The notes beneath the pieces were generated by a model, which made no database searches, had not been told where the DNA came from, and was given only the letters and a program-made list of their open reading frames with translations. Below are positions 18,501 to 27,079 of a stretch of DNA of 46,389 nt, piece after piece. The translations under genes were made by a program, and so were the position numbers. Positions within the stretch are counted from its first letter, which is position 1; each line of letters opens with the position of its first letter. Origin of the DNA: Martinezella lusitana (lineage in GTDB: Bacteria > Pseudomonadota > Alphaproteobacteria > Rhizobiales > Rhizobiaceae); contig NZ_FMAF01000039.1 of NCBI RefSeq assembly GCF_900094565.1, positions 1 to 46,389 on the forward strand, in the 5' to 3' direction.

Positions 18501-21500
18501 TCAACACCGGTCTCCTAGTCTCCGGGGTCGACTTCACGGCGACCAGCAGGGCACGGGGTAACATCGTCCTCGGTCCGTCCGGCGCCATGAACCTTACCGT
18601 TGTGGATAATGCCGCGGCCGGCACGATCCTGTCGGCTGGCGATTTCACGGCGAATGCCGGCAATCTGCAGGCAAGCAGCATTACCAGCCATGGCAAAGTC
18701 GGTGTTGTCGGTAACGTCGATGTCAGCAACCAGATCCTGGCCGCAGGCGACCTCGCGATCAAGGGCGGCAGCATCAGCGCGCCCACGCTGATCTCCGGCA
18801 TCGACTTTGCAGCCACCAATGCGGCCGGCGGCAATATCGTGCTGGCTTCGTCGGGAGCCATGAATCTGACGGCCTCCGGCAATATCACGGTTGGCACGAT
18901 CCTTTCTGCTGGCGATCTCGCGGCAAGAGCCACAAATCTGGCGGCTGCCAGCATCACCAGTCATGGCAAAGTCGATATTTTCGGCAGTCTCGCAGCCACC
19001 AATCAGGTGATTTCTGCGGGCGATCTCACATTTAGCGGCGGCAGCATCAATGCGCCCATCTTGATTTCCGGTGTCGATTTCGCTGCCACCAGTGCCCGCG
19101 GCGGCGGTATAGTGCTCGGAACCGCCGGCGACATAAATCTGACAGCGTCTGCGGGCATCACCGCCCAGACCATGCTATCAGCCGGCGCCATCGCCGCCAG
19201 CGGGTCTGCGATTGCGGCCAACGCTGTGACCGGGCATGGCGACATTACCCTTGCGGGCGGCAACAGCGTCAACGTCACGGGCCAGCTCCTCAGTGCCGGC
19301 GATGTCTTGCTCTCCGGTTCGAGCGTCCAACTGGGCCAGGCAGTCACCGGCGTCGATTTCGCGACCACTGCGCGATCGTCAAACGGCGCCATCGCTCTCG
19401 GACCAAGCGGCGATCTGACCATTAACGCCGGAAGTGCGTCGGCCAGCATGCTGATCGTCGCCGGCAACCTTAATGTGGCCGCGAGTGCCTTTACGGGCGG
19501 CAACATCACGGGGCACGGTGCGGTCGCGATCGGCTCTTCCACCAGTCCCGGTGCAGTCAGGATCAACGGCCAACTGCTGGGCGCCAGCAACGTCTCGATG
19601 ACCGGATCTGCCGTCAGCGGCAACGTTATCGCGGCCGGTGTCGATTTTGCGGCGATGGACCAATCGGGAGCCGGTAATGTCATCCTAGGCTCGGCCGGCA
19701 ATCTCACGCTCGCGGCTACCGCAGGCGACATCTCTTTCAACAGCCTCCTTGCTGCCGGGACCATCACGGCCAATGCGGCGAACAATATCAGCGCCAATGC
19801 CGTCGCCCATGGCGACCTGGCCCTGGCCGCGGGAAACGCCATCACGCTCACCGGCCAATCGCTGGGGACCGGCAATATCAATCTCAATGCCCGGTCGATG
19901 ACGATCGATACGCTGGTTTCCGGCGTCGACTTTGCCGCCACCAATGCCGCGGCTGGCGGAAGCCTGATGCTGCAGCGCTCGGGCACGATGACGCTTGCCG
20001 CCTCGAACGGCAGCATCAACGCCAACTCGTTGCTGTCAGGCGGCAATCTTGCTGCAAGTGCAACGCAGAACATCGGCTATTCCAGCCTGCAGAGCCTTGG
20101 CAACGCCACGCTCACGGCGCCTGGCGCCATTGCTTACACGAGCACTACCCGCGTCGGCGGCAATCTGACGCTTAACACCGGTGCGCTGGATCTGTCCGGC
20201 ACCAGAGGCAGCCGCATAGCGGGCGGCGGCACGCTGATCGTCAACGCATCCTTGGCCAACCTGTCGGGCAGCAATCTCGTCTTCGGCGGCCTGGCGCTCA
20301 ACCTCTCCGGCAGTGCCGATCTCTCCAACGCGCAAGTCAGCACTGTTACCAATGCGGGTGGTTCCGGCGATATCTCGATCTCCGCCGCAGGTTTGACGAC
20401 AAACGCCAATACCGCATTACTTGCCGCGCATGACCTGACGCTCAGCCTGCCGTCGCTTGCCAATACCGGTCAGCTCGCTGCCGGCAACAGCCTTACCTTC
20501 AACATATCAGGCGATTTCTACAACAGCCCTTCCGGCCTCGTCTTCGCCGGCAACAACGCCAACCTCTTCGTCGGCGGCATACTCACCAACGATCAGGGTG
20601 CCATCCTTTCCGGCACCGGCCTTACCATGGCCGGACCGGGCGGCGGTCAGCGCAATGGCGCTGTCGTCAATTCCGCCGGGCTCATACAGTCCGGCGGCAG
20701 CATGTCGATCTTGACCAACACGCTGATCAACACCAAGACCTCGGCACCGGCGATCCAGCGCAATGTGCAGATCTCCAACGCCGTCCTCAGCGCCTACGAT
20801 CTCATCACCAGGACCTACGAGTGCCAGACGCGCTGTGGAACCGGTTCGGGACAGCATGAGCCGACCTACGGTTGGACGGAGACCATCGACCAGCTGGTCA
20901 CCCAGATCGTCTCGGAGGATCAACTGATCAGTGGTGCCGGCGCCTCCGCGAAGATCCGTGCGGGCAGGGACCTGACCATCGACGCAACCAACCTGAGGAA
21001 CGCCTACAGCTCGATCAAGTCGGACGGCAATATGCTGCTTACGGTGGCGGGCACGCTGACCAATGACGGCGCGACCCTGAACCGCATCACCCAGACCGTC
21101 TGCGACAGCTCCACTCCCTGCCAATATTACCCGGATGTTGTTTCTTCCGACACGACGCAGGGCGGTCCGGATTGCAGCGGTCCCAATCGCCCCTGCATCG
21201 GCGGCGGCGACCCCGCGCTCACCTATTCGGACAACCCCAACGGCACACGTGACCCATCAAAAGATCTGGCGGCCGGGACGACGGTAAGTGTCCAGGCCAT
21301 TGGCGTCCTGTCGGGTGTCATCCAGGCGCGGGGCGCACTCAATGTTTCCGCCGGCGCGGTCAACAACGTCGCTTCCAACGGCTCGATCGCAGGGCAAGTG
21401 GTGATTGACGCTGCAGCGACTACGAACAATCCGCTTGGTGCCTTGAACAGCATGACGGCCGGCGGTGCCCTGTTCAATGTCAATGCTGCTCTTACGGGCG

Positions 21501-24500
21501 TGGTCGCCAATAGCGGTGCGACAGCTGGCAGCGGCCCGACGCTGACAAGCGGCGGCCCGACGATCGGTTCCGGGCCGGCCATCAATGGTAATAGCCTGGC
21601 GATCGCCGGCGCGACGTCGATCGGCGGCAATAGTCTGACCGTGGCTGGCGGCGCTTCAGTCAACGGCAGCAACCTGACGGCTGGCGGTGCCTCGATCAGT
21701 GGCGGCAGCCTGACGGCCGCCGCCGGCGCCTCGGTCGGTGGCAACGGCGTGACGGCGGCGACCGGCCCCTCGATCGGTTCGAACACCCTGACGGCTGGCA
21801 GCGCTTCGATCAACCCCAATAGCCTGATGGGCAAGCTCACCGCTGCTATCGGCAATAGTGGTAATCTTACCCAGATCCTGCAGACGAACGGTGCTCAGCT
21901 CGCAGCGGTTGCCAAGCCGCAATCCGGAGGTGTTGGCGGCACGGTTCCGGGACAGGTCTTCCTGTTCGAGACACGAGCAGCCTTCCTCGACGTGTCGAAG
22001 TTCTATGGTTCCGGCTATTTTATCGACCGGATCGGCTATACGCCCGAGACCAAGGTTCCCTTCCTGGGCGACGCCTATTTCGACAATCAGCTCGTCGACG
22101 AGCAGATGCGGCAGCTGGTCGGCAACGGCCTTGGTGCCGGCTCCTTCGTTCCAGGCGATAACGCCACCGATCAGATGAAGTCGCTGCTCGACAATGGCGT
22201 GGCATACGCCGAGGCGCATGGTCTTGCCCTCGGCCAGGCGCTTACTCCCGAGCAGGCGGCCAATCTTACCGAGTCGATGGTGATCTACCAGGCCGAGGTC
22301 GTTGATGGCGCATCGGTGCTGGTGCCCGTCGTCTATCTCTCCGCCGCCGATCGGGCCAAAACCACGTCCGCGGCCACCATGTCAGGCAATACCGTCAGCA
22401 TCGACGCTGGCTCCGTCGACAATTCCGGCGCGATCGCCGCGGCCGACGGCATGACCATCAACGCCACCGACATCAAGGCGAATGGCGGGGCCTTCCTTGC
22501 CGGCGGCAACATGAACCTCAATGCCGAAAACGGCATCACGCTGGCCGCCCAGACGATGAGCATCGGCGGCCAGACCGTGGTTGCCGCCAATGGCGGTGTC
22601 ACGGCCGGCGGCAACCTGAAGATGGATGCCGGCGCGGGTAGTCTGATGCTGAGCGGGACGAAAGTGGCCGCCGGCGGTAGCGCCCAGCTTTCCGGCCAGA
22701 CCGTCACGATCGGTGCCGTCAAACAGGACAATGGCGGGGTTCAGACGCTTGTTGGGACCACCGTAACCACCGGCGGCAATCTCAGCATCGCCGGCGCAAG
22801 CGGCGTCAACATCATCGCTAGCTCCGCCAAGGTCGGCGGTGACCTATCGGTTCTGTCCTCGAACGGTTCCGTCAGCATCATCTCGGCCGGCGTCGACAAT
22901 ACCGTTCTTGGTAAGGACCGTCTGAACCTGTCTCAGGGCGGCACGATCACGACCACGACCAGCCAGATCCAGCAGGGCTCGTCGCTCACATCAGGTGGCA
23001 CCACCCTCATATCCGGCAGCCAGGGAGTGCTGATCGGCGGCTCGTCGCTTGTGGCCGGCGGTAATCTCGGCATCGTCTCGACGAACGGCAATATCGCCAT
23101 CACGGCCTCGCAGGATCAGACCACGAGCCAATCGAAGACGATTGCCGGTGCTGCCAATGGCTACAAGGGCGGCCAGTCATCCTCGACCTCGGTCACCAGC
23201 AACGCGTCCTCGATTACCTCGCAGAACGGCAATGTGACGGTCCAGGCCGACACCGGCAACATCAGCGTCATCGGTTCCGACGTTAACGCGATGGGTGGCA
23301 CGGCCAATCTGATTGCCAAGGGCGACGTCACCATCGGTGAAGCAACCAACAGCGCTTCCTCTTCCAGCAAGTCCGGCTCGAAAAAGTCAACCGACGCGAC
23401 AACGACGGCTGAAGGTTCGTCGATCTCCGGCCAGACCGGCGTCGACATCGCTTCCAGCAGTGGCAACGTCACGATCTCGGCCTCCGACGTCACGGCTGGC
23501 GATGCGACGCATACAGCGAACGCCAATCTCCAGGCGGCCGGCAACATCGTCATCGCCTCCGGCAAGGATACGGACGAGACCACCTCCGACAGCAAAAAGA
23601 GCGGCTTCCTGTCGTCTTCGAAGACCCACACGCACACCTACGACGAAGATACGGTCGGCTCCTCGATTTCCGCGTCCGGCAATATCACTGTCAACGCCGG
23701 TGGCGAGGCTGTGGTCTCGGGTTCGGAAATAGCAGCGGGCAATGGTCTCAGCCTTTCCGGCTCAACCGTCACCGTCATGGGGGCCGAGGAAGAACACGAG
23801 AGCGATAAGCAGACAAAGAAGTCGGGCATCGGCGTCGGTTCCGGCGGTGGGTTCATCTCGATCTATGGCAGCCATGACAAGACGATCAGCGAAAGTTCGA
23901 GCGACAATATCGGCTCGACGCTTTCTGCCGCCAACGGCAACATTACGCTCAATGCCACCAAGGGCGATCTCAACATCATTGGGTCCTCGATCTCGGCGAC
24001 AAACGGTGATGTCACGGGCAAGGCAACCGGCGATATCAACATCCTGCCAGGCCATGAGAGCGACGACACCTCGAAGAGCGACAAGCGCTCCGGCTTCGGT
24101 ATCCAGGTCTCGACCAACGGTGGCGGTGCCTCGATCGGCATCGGGGTAGGGCGCTTCACCGATCAGGTCAATCAAAGCGCCGACACCAATGCGGTGTCGA
24201 CGATCAAGGCGGGTGGAGACATCAACCTGACCGCCGGCAACACCTTCAACGACCAGGCCGGTCAGATCACCGCAGGCGGTGGCGTCACCATCTTCGGGCA
24301 GAACGGCGTCAACATTCTCTCCGGCAATGACATTACCAATTTTGATGAGGTCGCCACCAGCTTCTTTGCTGGCGTCAGTGTCGGTGTTTCCTCAAGCTTC
24401 GTCGGCGCTGGCCAGAGTATAGAGAACCTCGCCTCCAAACTCGGCAAAGTCACGGACGGCTATTCGGCGGCCAATGTCGCCTTTGCCGGCATGCAGGCCT

Positions 24501-26560
24501 ACGATGCGCTCTCCAGCCTCAAGAATGGCATCAATGCTGGCAATCTCGCTTCGGTCTCTTTGACCGCCGGCTTCAGCTATTCCAAGAACGAGACCTCGGT
24601 TTCGACCTCGACACCAGTGCTGCCGACGATCTCGGGCAGCTCGGTTGATATCTCGACAAATGGAGACTTCACCAGCCGAGGCCTACAAATCTCCGCAACT
24701 GCCAATCCGGACCATGCCGACGATCCGATGAACGGCAGCGTGCTGATCTCCGCGAACAATATCGACATGGCCGGTGCCCAGGCGACATCCAATGCTTCGT
24801 CCAGCAGCCAGTCTGCGGGCGCCAGCATCGGCGTGTCGGTCGGCGTCGGTATGGGCGGGGCCACCGGCATCACGCCGACGGCCAGTGTCTCGGCCGGCCA
24901 ATCGAAGTCTTCTAGTTCGTCGACGACACAGGTGATCTCGACCGTAAGCGCCACGGACAACATCACCTTCATCTCGAAGGGCGACACGACCCTCAACAAC
25001 ACCGTCTTTTCCGCCGACACGATCAACGGCAAGGTTGGCGGCAATCTCAATATCGTCTCGACGCCGAATACCGGCAGCCAGTCAAACAGTTCGTCCTCGC
25101 TCGGCTTCTCGTTTACCGGGCCGACGGTCGGCAGCACTGCCGGACAGGATCTGCTGACAGCCGGCAATGTCGGTACGGCACTTGGAGGGCTGACGCTCGG
25201 CGGTGTGCAGCCGGGCTTCGGCTCAGGCAAGGGCTCGACCAACTGGATCGATACGCCTGCCGGCCTCTACTCCACGGGCGATCAGAATATCACCGTCGGC
25301 GGCAACACCAATCTTGCCGCATCCGGCCTGATCTCGACTGACGGCCAGGTCAATCTCGACACCGGCACGCTGACCTGGTCCGATTTCGTCGGCACGCAGA
25401 AATATCAGGGCTATGAGGTCAATGCCAACATCGACCTTTATTCCGGCGCGGACGCCAACGGCAAGACGCGGAACAATTCGAGCGCCAGCGGCAAATACCA
25501 GCTCGATGACGTCGAGCAGTCCGTCAAGGCGACGATCTCGAGCGGTGGCGCGGCCGGCAATATTACCGTTCGCAATCCCGACCAACAGGCTTCGCTCGAG
25601 CAGCGCGGTCAGACCCGGCCGGTGACTGAGATCAACACCGATCCCACCAAGCAGAACGTGATCACCAAAGACAAGCATATCGATCTCGAGCCTTACGTCT
25701 CGGTACAAAGCCTCAGCGCAGCTGTTAGCGCCGGCAAGACCGTCCTGCAGGCGATTGGTGACGCACTCGACAAGATGGTCGCCGATCGACAGATGTCGTC
25801 GGGTGACGGCCAGACGGCGCGCAACATCCTGTTAAACCTCAAGGACCCTCAGCTACGCGCGGCGTTGATCAGCTGCGCGCAGCAAGGCGCCGGCACCGCT
25901 TGCTCGGGTGTCGACGCAGCATACGGCGCAGTTTCGTCCGATCTTGCACAAAAGATTCTTGGCATTGTCGGCCCCGGATCCAAGCTCATTGTTACCAGTG
26001 AGGAAGACAAGGTCCTTGTCATTCAGATGGGGCAGGCAGCGGGCGAGGAGGAGGAATCCGAAAGTGAGGCAGACCGCATTCTGCAAATGTACGGACCAAT
26101 TGGAAAGGGGATACAAGGCTCTCTCGCGGACGACGTAGGTCCTTACGGCAACCTCAAGGGCGGCCCAACAATTCGGCCAACACCGCGCCAGTCGGAACTT
26201 GATGTTGGTGATGATCTAGGAGAGGGCTATACGCCACAGGTTAGCTATATCAATGGTCAGCAAGTTCCTTACGGAACGTCCGGTAGCGTTCGGCCGGACT
26301 TCATCGCCGACGATGGCAGCGCTGCGTTTGAAGTGAAGAACTTCAATATCACAACAAATTCGGATGGCCTTATCAACAATGTTGCAAAGCAGGCAGTTCA
26401 ACGTTCGGTCAACCTACCCCAGGGGATGCAGCAGCAGCTCGTCATCGATACCCGTGGTCAAACCGTAACGCCGGAACAGGAGCTTGCAATTAGACAGGCT
26501 ATAGTTGAAAGAACGAATGGTATAATCAGTCCAAACGCAATTAGGTTTAAAACGAAATGA
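12524..26560 (+). CDS. Giant CdiA-like two-partner secretion exoprotein with nuclease tip
   Basis: A 4678-aa filamentous-haemagglutinin/CdiA-type protein. A GTG sits at 12521, but ATG 12524 with GAAGG upstream is preferred. The layout in order: extended signal peptide (to about 55); TPS domain (about 75-255) with NPNL near 124 and NQNGVTCNGCGF near 166; first repeat field (about 330-2530) with units of about 91 aa paired into 182-186 aa; a Cys-containing middle (about 2760-2910); short Gly/Ser/Ala repeats (about 3005-3105); a YP-like domain (about 3145-3276, FETRAAFLDVSKFYGSGYF); second haemagglutinin repeat field (about 3370-4270); a pretoxin region (ATISSGG...NITVRNPD, about 4333-4393); and a C-terminal toxin (about 4506-4678). 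The toxin has a PD-(D/E)xK pattern: Asp4592 (RPDF), Glu4603 and Lys4605 (FEVKN). No VENN motif is present. By family knowledge the tip is delivered into neighbouring cells. Confidence 0.93.
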   Translation: MSKKIALVGSRLAAKDGEVAFDLRSQLLRLGRQSLAVTLSLLLFLQPAIANAQSVSAAGSAPAANQPSVGAAPNGVPLIDIVTPNAAGLSHNKYDNFNVGTQGLILNNFKGEQGTSNLGGVTPGNPNLNASNPASVILNEVTSGNRSALNGPTEVFGGRADVIIANQNGVTCNGCGFINTPHATLTTGVPNIGADGSLTGFTVNGGDVTFEGTGGNFAAAPGAVDLFDVVSRQIHVNAPVYGKTIRLTGGASQYNYATGESTALTATSGTPEYAIDGTALGAMQADRIKVVVTEKGAGVKMSGDMAANADELSLSADGKISIGNVSGNQGVSIKSKQTVTAAKVTSKAKVAIQADQGVTLQTVAADSDIVLSSGAGLLSVSGDVNSATTVQMSSDGGIVAGSVTAGSGGASLSTTVGDIAIAGVTTSAGSLNLTATSGAISAASLQSSQNIAVNAALDIAVAGNVQAQGNVSAAGRSISAGKVISGIDIAATSADPRGNVVLGTAGGDLGLTATAGNIATGNLVSAGSLNASATGNVTAGNIQSTNGLKIAAASLAASSVTSHGALAVNTASGRVDVSGQILAASNVLISGSALQASAIAAGVDFAATNANGGSIVLGPSGTLGLTATAGNIVADKLLSAGDLTVNAALLQANNITSHGAVGVVGGVNVANQLLSSGNTTINGNAYGVSVGLIASGVDFAATKAAGGNIVLAGSGDLTINDSAGAIQAGTVLAAGAINATGQTITVDTITGQKDITLSGATSATAGSGGVKVTSQILGGGNVGIIGSSIAADAIVSGVDIAATDAAGGRITLGPTIAGTGNLTLTAAGAISAGTLLSSSDLIANGATITAGNISAHHDMTLGGVIGVSGQILGAGNVLVSGQSLSAQTIVAGLDFGATNAAGGNIVLGQTGDLKVATSGVVTVPTVQAAGTVDIRAASVASDAMTGHKDITVSAVSGPVNVTNQVLGGGNINLVGSAINASAIISGIDFARTAAANGQIVQTTSGDLTLASTGNINAGTLLSAGRLGAAGTTVTAIAMTAHGDMTLAGAINVNSQILSSGNVLISGQSLSVQTLVAGIDFSGTNAAGGNIVLGQTGDLTVATSGVVTAPTIQAAGTTDIRAAAVTSDAITGHKDITVADTSGPVDITNQVLGGGNINLSGSAIKAGAIISGVDFTRTAAANGHIVQTASGDISLTSPGAISAATLLSAGNLHASGSAVTADGVTAHGDVTLGGAISVTDQILGSGNVSITGQSLSAQTVVAGIDLDATNRAGGNIVLGQSGNLAISVGGTLATPTMQAAGSINAGGAIINANAVTGHGNITLSGSTTVTSQVLGGGNIAISGPGIKVGTVVSGVDFARTAAANGNIVLTASGDLTLASTGSINAGTLLSAGKLNASGSTIAADGVTAHGDVTLDGATSVAGQILGSGNISITGQSLSAQMLVSGIDFDATNAAGGNIVLGQTGDLTVAVNGAVAAPTIQAAGAIDVGGASVTAASITGHKDISLSGTAVGGVNIANQVLGGGNIGISGTSIQAGTIVSGVDFAATAAANGNIVQTTSGNLTLASTGAINAGTLLSAGALSAGGSTVNADAVTAHGDVTLNGATSIAGQILGAGNVLITGQSLSAQTVGAGIDFDATNRAGSNIVVGTTGELTAQLSGGFSASTIQAAGAVNVNAATVTADTVTGHEDITLSGITTVNHQILGGGNVGISGSSIKAGTIVSGVDFAATAAANGNIVQTTSGSLTLASTGGINTGTLLSAGSFSASGATVTADAATARGDITLNGATSIAGQVLGAGNILITGQSLEAQTIVAGIDFDATNRAGDNIVLGQTGDLTTQLSGGFSASTIQAAGDIDVNAATVTADTVTGHKDIALAGATTVNGQILGGGTVSASGPSIAAGAIVSGVDFAATAVANGNIVQTSTGDISLTSTGGLTVGTLLSAGDLTAQATDLTASSITSHGKTNLKASGTAASGRVNVSGQILSASELTINANSLNTGLLVSGVDFTATSRARGNIVLGPSGAMNLTVVDNAAAGTILSAGDFTANAGNLQASSITSHGKVGVVGNVDVSNQILAAGDLAIKGGSISAPTLISGIDFAATNAAGGNIVLASSGAMNLTASGNITVGTILSAGDLAARATNLAAASITSHGKVDIFGSLAATNQVISAGDLTFSGGSINAPILISGVDFAATSARGGGIVLGTAGDINLTASAGITAQTMLSAGAIAASGSAIAANAVTGHGDITLAGGNSVNVTGQLLSAGDVLLSGSSVQLGQAVTGVDFATTARSSNGAIALGPSGDLTINAGSASASMLIVAGNLNVAASAFTGGNITGHGAVAIGSSTSPGAVRINGQLLGASNVSMTGSAVSGNVIAAGVDFAAMDQSGAGNVILGSAGNLTLAATAGDISFNSLLAAGTITANAANNISANAVAHGDLALAAGNAITLTGQSLGTGNINLNARSMTIDTLVSGVDFAATNAAAGGSLMLQRSGTMTLAASNGSINANSLLSGGNLAASATQNIGYSSLQSLGNATLTAPGAIAYTSTTRVGGNLTLNTGALDLSGTRGSRIAGGGTLIVNASLANLSGSNLVFGGLALNLSGSADLSNAQVSTVTNAGGSGDISISAAGLTTNANTALLAAHDLTLSLPSLANTGQLAAGNSLTFNISGDFYNSPSGLVFAGNNANLFVGGILTNDQGAILSGTGLTMAGPGGGQRNGAVVNSAGLIQSGGSMSILTNTLINTKTSAPAIQRNVQISNAVLSAYDLITRTYECQTRCGTGSGQHEPTYGWTETIDQLVTQIVSEDQLISGAGASAKIRAGRDLTIDATNLRNAYSSIKSDGNMLLTVAGTLTNDGATLNRITQTVCDSSTPCQYYPDVVSSDTTQGGPDCSGPNRPCIGGGDPALTYSDNPNGTRDPSKDLAAGTTVSVQAIGVLSGVIQARGALNVSAGAVNNVASNGSIAGQVVIDAAATTNNPLGALNSMTAGGALFNVNAALTGVVANSGATAGSGPTLTSGGPTIGSGPAINGNSLAIAGATSIGGNSLTVAGGASVNGSNLTAGGASISGGSLTAAAGASVGGNGVTAATGPSIGSNTLTAGSASINPNSLMGKLTAAIGNSGNLTQILQTNGAQLAAVAKPQSGGVGGTVPGQVFLFETRAAFLDVSKFYGSGYFIDRIGYTPETKVPFLGDAYFDNQLVDEQMRQLVGNGLGAGSFVPGDNATDQMKSLLDNGVAYAEAHGLALGQALTPEQAANLTESMVIYQAEVVDGASVLVPVVYLSAADRAKTTSAATMSGNTVSIDAGSVDNSGAIAAADGMTINATDIKANGGAFLAGGNMNLNAENGITLAAQTMSIGGQTVVAANGGVTAGGNLKMDAGAGSLMLSGTKVAAGGSAQLSGQTVTIGAVKQDNGGVQTLVGTTVTTGGNLSIAGASGVNIIASSAKVGGDLSVLSSNGSVSIISAGVDNTVLGKDRLNLSQGGTITTTTSQIQQGSSLTSGGTTLISGSQGVLIGGSSLVAGGNLGIVSTNGNIAITASQDQTTSQSKTIAGAANGYKGGQSSSTSVTSNASSITSQNGNVTVQADTGNISVIGSDVNAMGGTANLIAKGDVTIGEATNSASSSSKSGSKKSTDATTTAEGSSISGQTGVDIASSSGNVTISASDVTAGDATHTANANLQAAGNIVIASGKDTDETTSDSKKSGFLSSSKTHTHTYDEDTVGSSISASGNITVNAGGEAVVSGSEIAAGNGLSLSGSTVTVMGAEEEHESDKQTKKSGIGVGSGGGFISIYGSHDKTISESSSDNIGSTLSAANGNITLNATKGDLNIIGSSISATNGDVTGKATGDINILPGHESDDTSKSDKRSGFGIQVSTNGGGASIGIGVGRFTDQVNQSADTNAVSTIKAGGDINLTAGNTFNDQAGQITAGGGVTIFGQNGVNILSGNDITNFDEVATSFFAGVSVGVSSSFVGAGQSIENLASKLGKVTDGYSAANVAFAGMQAYDALSSLKNGINAGNLASVSLTAGFSYSKNETSVSTSTPVLPTISGSSVDISTNGDFTSRGLQISATANPDHADDPMNGSVLISANNIDMAGAQATSNASSSSQSAGASIGVSVGVGMGGATGITPTASVSAGQSKSSSSSTTQVISTVSATDNITFISKGDTTLNNTVFSADTINGKVGGNLNIVSTPNTGSQSNSSSSLGFSFTGPTVGSTAGQDLLTAGNVGTALGGLTLGGVQPGFGSGKGSTNWIDTPAGLYSTGDQNITVGGNTNLAASGLISTDGQVNLDTGTLTWSDFVGTQKYQGYEVNANIDLYSGADANGKTRNNSSASGKYQLDDVEQSVKATISSGGAAGNITVRNPDQQASLEQRGQTRPVTEINTDPTKQNVITKDKHIDLEPYVSVQSLSAAVSAGKTVLQAIGDALDKMVADRQMSSGDGQTARNILLNLKDPQLRAALISCAQQGAGTACSGVDAAYGAVSSDLAQKILGIVGPGSKLIVTSEEDKVLVIQMGQAAGEEEESESEADRILQMYGPIGKGIQGSLADDVGPYGNLKGGPTIRPTPRQSELDVGDDLGEGYTPQVSYINGQQVPYGTSGSVRPDFIADDGSAAFEVKNFNITTNSDGLINNVAKQAVQRSVNLPQGMQQQLVIDTRGQTVTPEQELAIRQAIVERTNGIISPNAIRFKTK
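13640..20100 (+). repeat. Long repeat field of the exoprotein gene
   Basis: The first repeat field codes for degenerate units with the consensus pattern GQxLxxGNxxIxGxSxxAxxxVxGxDFxAT, then GGNIV, and later LLSAG. In the centre the units pair into a higher period: the GQSLxAQ codons begin at 15164, 15719, 16274, 16820, 17378 and 17924, giving steps of 555, 555, 546, 558 and 546 bp. Neighbouring copies are long near-identical stretches and could recombine, changing the length of the stalk. Confidence 0.8.
21532..21836 (+). repeat. Short Gly/Ser/Ala tandem repeats in the exoprotein gene
   Basis: Seven or so units of about 13-15 residues follow one another, for example SIGGNSLTVAGGA, SVNGSNLTAGGA and SISGGSLTAAAGA. 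Each carries a (I/V)xGxxLT core. They sit between the Cys-containing middle and the YP-like domain. The regular short period differs from the long units elsewhere and suggests a flexible or beta-roll linker. Confidence 0.75.
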
Positions 26561-27072
26561 GAACGATTGGCTTAGCAGGCGGAAGCTCTATACGGGAGCT
26601 CGGCCCGATATCGGATGTCTCTTTGTTCTTTGATTGTTTGAGGATTCATGTCGAGGCCGCCCATCCAGAGCAAGATTGGGCGTTGTTGACGGATCGCTTG
26701 TATCGCCGTTATCTTCGTCTTGAGGATTTGGATCAAGCCAGCGCGCTTATGAAGCAAGTTCAATCGATCTTTGCAGCAGTGCCGACAGCATCTGGAATAG
26801 CGTGGGATCCCGACCTTGTTGGCAATCGAGAAAAGACTTTCTTAAATCCGAAGCTACCGACTTTAGCGGATCTATTCGAGAAATATTTCGAACACTTCAC
26901 ATACTGCGTTCAATCATCGCGATTGAACTACGAGGCATTCAAGAATTACCCAAACTACTCATACGAGCCCGTTCGCATCGTGATCGCAGATCTACCGGGC
27001 CTCGCTCGCGATCAAAATAAGCCGCTGGCGGAGTATGATACGCTGGAAGGTAAGCCGTTTTGGCTTCGTTGA
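26557..27072 (+). CDS. Putative immunity protein for the nuclease tip
   Basis: A 171-aa protein with no signal peptide or membrane segment. Its ATG overlaps the exoprotein stop (ATGA, 26557-26560), exactly where cdiI genes lie. It is acidic and aromatic-rich (FEKYFEHFTYCVQSSRLNYE), a common character of CDI immunity proteins that bind and block a cytoplasmic nuclease. Base composition is clearly more AT-rich than the exoprotein body, as is usual for exchangeable toxin-immunity cassettes. I cannot assign it to a named Imm family from memory. The role is inferred from position. Confidence 0.7.
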   Translation: MRTIGLAGGSSIRELGPISDVSLFFDCLRIHVEAAHPEQDWALLTDRLYRRYLRLEDLDQASALMKQVQSIFAAVPTASGIAWDPDLVGNREKTFLNPKLPTLADLFEKYFEHFTYCVQSSRLNYEAFKNYPNYSYEPVRIVIADLPGLARDQNKPLAEYDTLEGKPFWLR

Positions 27073-27079
27073 GGCGACG

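Noticed and set aside
25500..25930. Search for a VENN-type pretoxin motif
   Set aside because: No VENN or close variant is visible; only the upstream ATI...NITVRNPD-type pretoxin segment is present.
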